Source: Psococerastis gibbosa (taxonomy: Eukaryota; Arthropoda; Insecta; Psocodea; Psocidae). From it: a stretch of 64,000 bases of DNA. This document shows, piece by piece, positions 63,620-64,000 of the stretch. Location: positions 9,046,855 through 9,110,854 of the forward strand of contig OZ020491.1 in assembly GCA_963971405.1 (NCBI GenBank), given 5' to 3'. How positions within the stretch are numbered: the first letter of the stretch is position 1; each line of letters begins with the position of its first letter. Below the pieces are notes generated by a model. That model was not told where the DNA came from, ran no database searches, and worked only from the letters and a program-made list of their open reading frames with translations. The translations under genes were made by a program, and so were the position numbers.

Positions 63620-64000
63620 CAGCTCTTGGGGCTAGGGCTGATCCAATCCGAGGACACGTGGCCCCTACCAACCCCACTCTCTCCATGTGTATGACAAGCA
63701 CACATTGCTGCTGAGGCTTGCGGCCCTTCTATCAGCAATTGTATAGTCACTGGAGCATATAGATGAGACTGCACAGTATGCCACGTTACAAATTTGGAAA
63801 AAGAATGAAAGTAAGAGTTAATGATTGGGGCTAAGCCGGAGCAATGCCAAATGATGATAGACGACCCATTATGGCTTGTTATAGCGAACACGAACATGTT
63901 TTTTGAATCACAATTTTAATATAACTTTCCGGGCTTCGGGCACTTTTCACAAATTCCAGGTACCTATCTATTAAAATTGTATACATGACATTTTGAAAGT
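63620..64000. other. Window end, nothing assigned
   Basis: Overlapping minus-strand frames of about 115 and 135 codons begin here; neither shows a domain beyond the fragment at 63490-63610. Confidence 0.3.

Noticed and set aside
63294..63897. Overlapping 116- and 135-codon minus frames as genes
   Set aside because: They run into the poly-G MITE; only a short weak RT-like stretch is recognisable.
1..64000. rRNA genes or integrated viral genes
   Set aside because: No rRNA-like conserved blocks and no recognisable viral capsid, envelope or integrase frames were seen; the RT genes are non-LTR and Penelope types.

Overview
This window is metazoan nuclear DNA, most likely from an arthropod. It is AT-rich with little coding sequence, has GT-AG introns, and is filled with nested transposable elements. 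The arthropod assignment rests on the one host gene I can fully assemble, a Fer2-type bHLH gene, plus the mix of jockey-like, RTE-like and Penelope-like retroelements. The sequence alone does not fix the class or species.

Host genes. A five-exon gene on the minus strand (coding exons between 52836 and 46980) encodes a 231-residue bHLH transcription factor of the Fer2/48-related-2 (PTF1A-like) type. All splice sites are GT-AG, all phases agree, and the 696 coding nucleotides run from ATG to stop. Its four introns carry a hAT-like MITE, an RTE fragment inside a terminal-inverted-repeat element, two copies of a 0.85-kb repeat, and a SINE lying 12 nt from a splice donor. Weaker exon-like segments are at 26261-26412, 27906-28117, 29069-29265 and 30669-30891 (plus) and 35878-36324 (minus).

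Retroelements. A jockey-like element (58182-60342) has an intact reverse-transcriptase ORF, lacks its endonuclease half, and interrupts a SINE. A Penelope-like element (RT plus GIY-YIG, 19186-20540) has a homopolymer frameshift and sits inside a hAT-like inverted-repeat element. RTE-like remnants lie at 51122-52135 and 18150-18546. Other 5'-truncated non-LTR tails lie at 1-390, 1226-1613, 26952-27234, 41954-42262 and 62640-62795, with a doubtful one at 63490-63610. A tRNA-derived SINE occurs at least eight times, and a second SINE-like family three times.

DNA elements. A family of 180-280 bp hAT-like MITEs with long poly-G/poly-C cores is sharply defined: four copies have perfect 8-bp target duplications (27379, 33356, 54147, 63200). 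There are also a PIF/Harbinger-like deletion derivative (13975-14698), a pogo/Tc1-like element flanked by TA (37245-38448), a 720-bp foldback (29796-30515), several smaller palindromes, and a 0.85-kb repeat in ten full or partial copies.

Tandem arrays. There are four 141-bp units at 15914-16465 with a SINE in the last one, and a ~75-bp minisatellite at 45425-46050 split by a 72-bp hairpin between CCGG repeats.

Layout. Positions 1-25 kb are repeats and retroelement debris. Positions 26-36 kb mix MITEs with exon-like segments. Positions 36-46 kb hold DNA-element MITEs and the minisatellite. Positions 46.9-52.9 kb are the Fer2-like gene. Positions 53-64 kb hold poly-G MITEs, the SINE/jockey nest and mostly anonymous AT-rich DNA.
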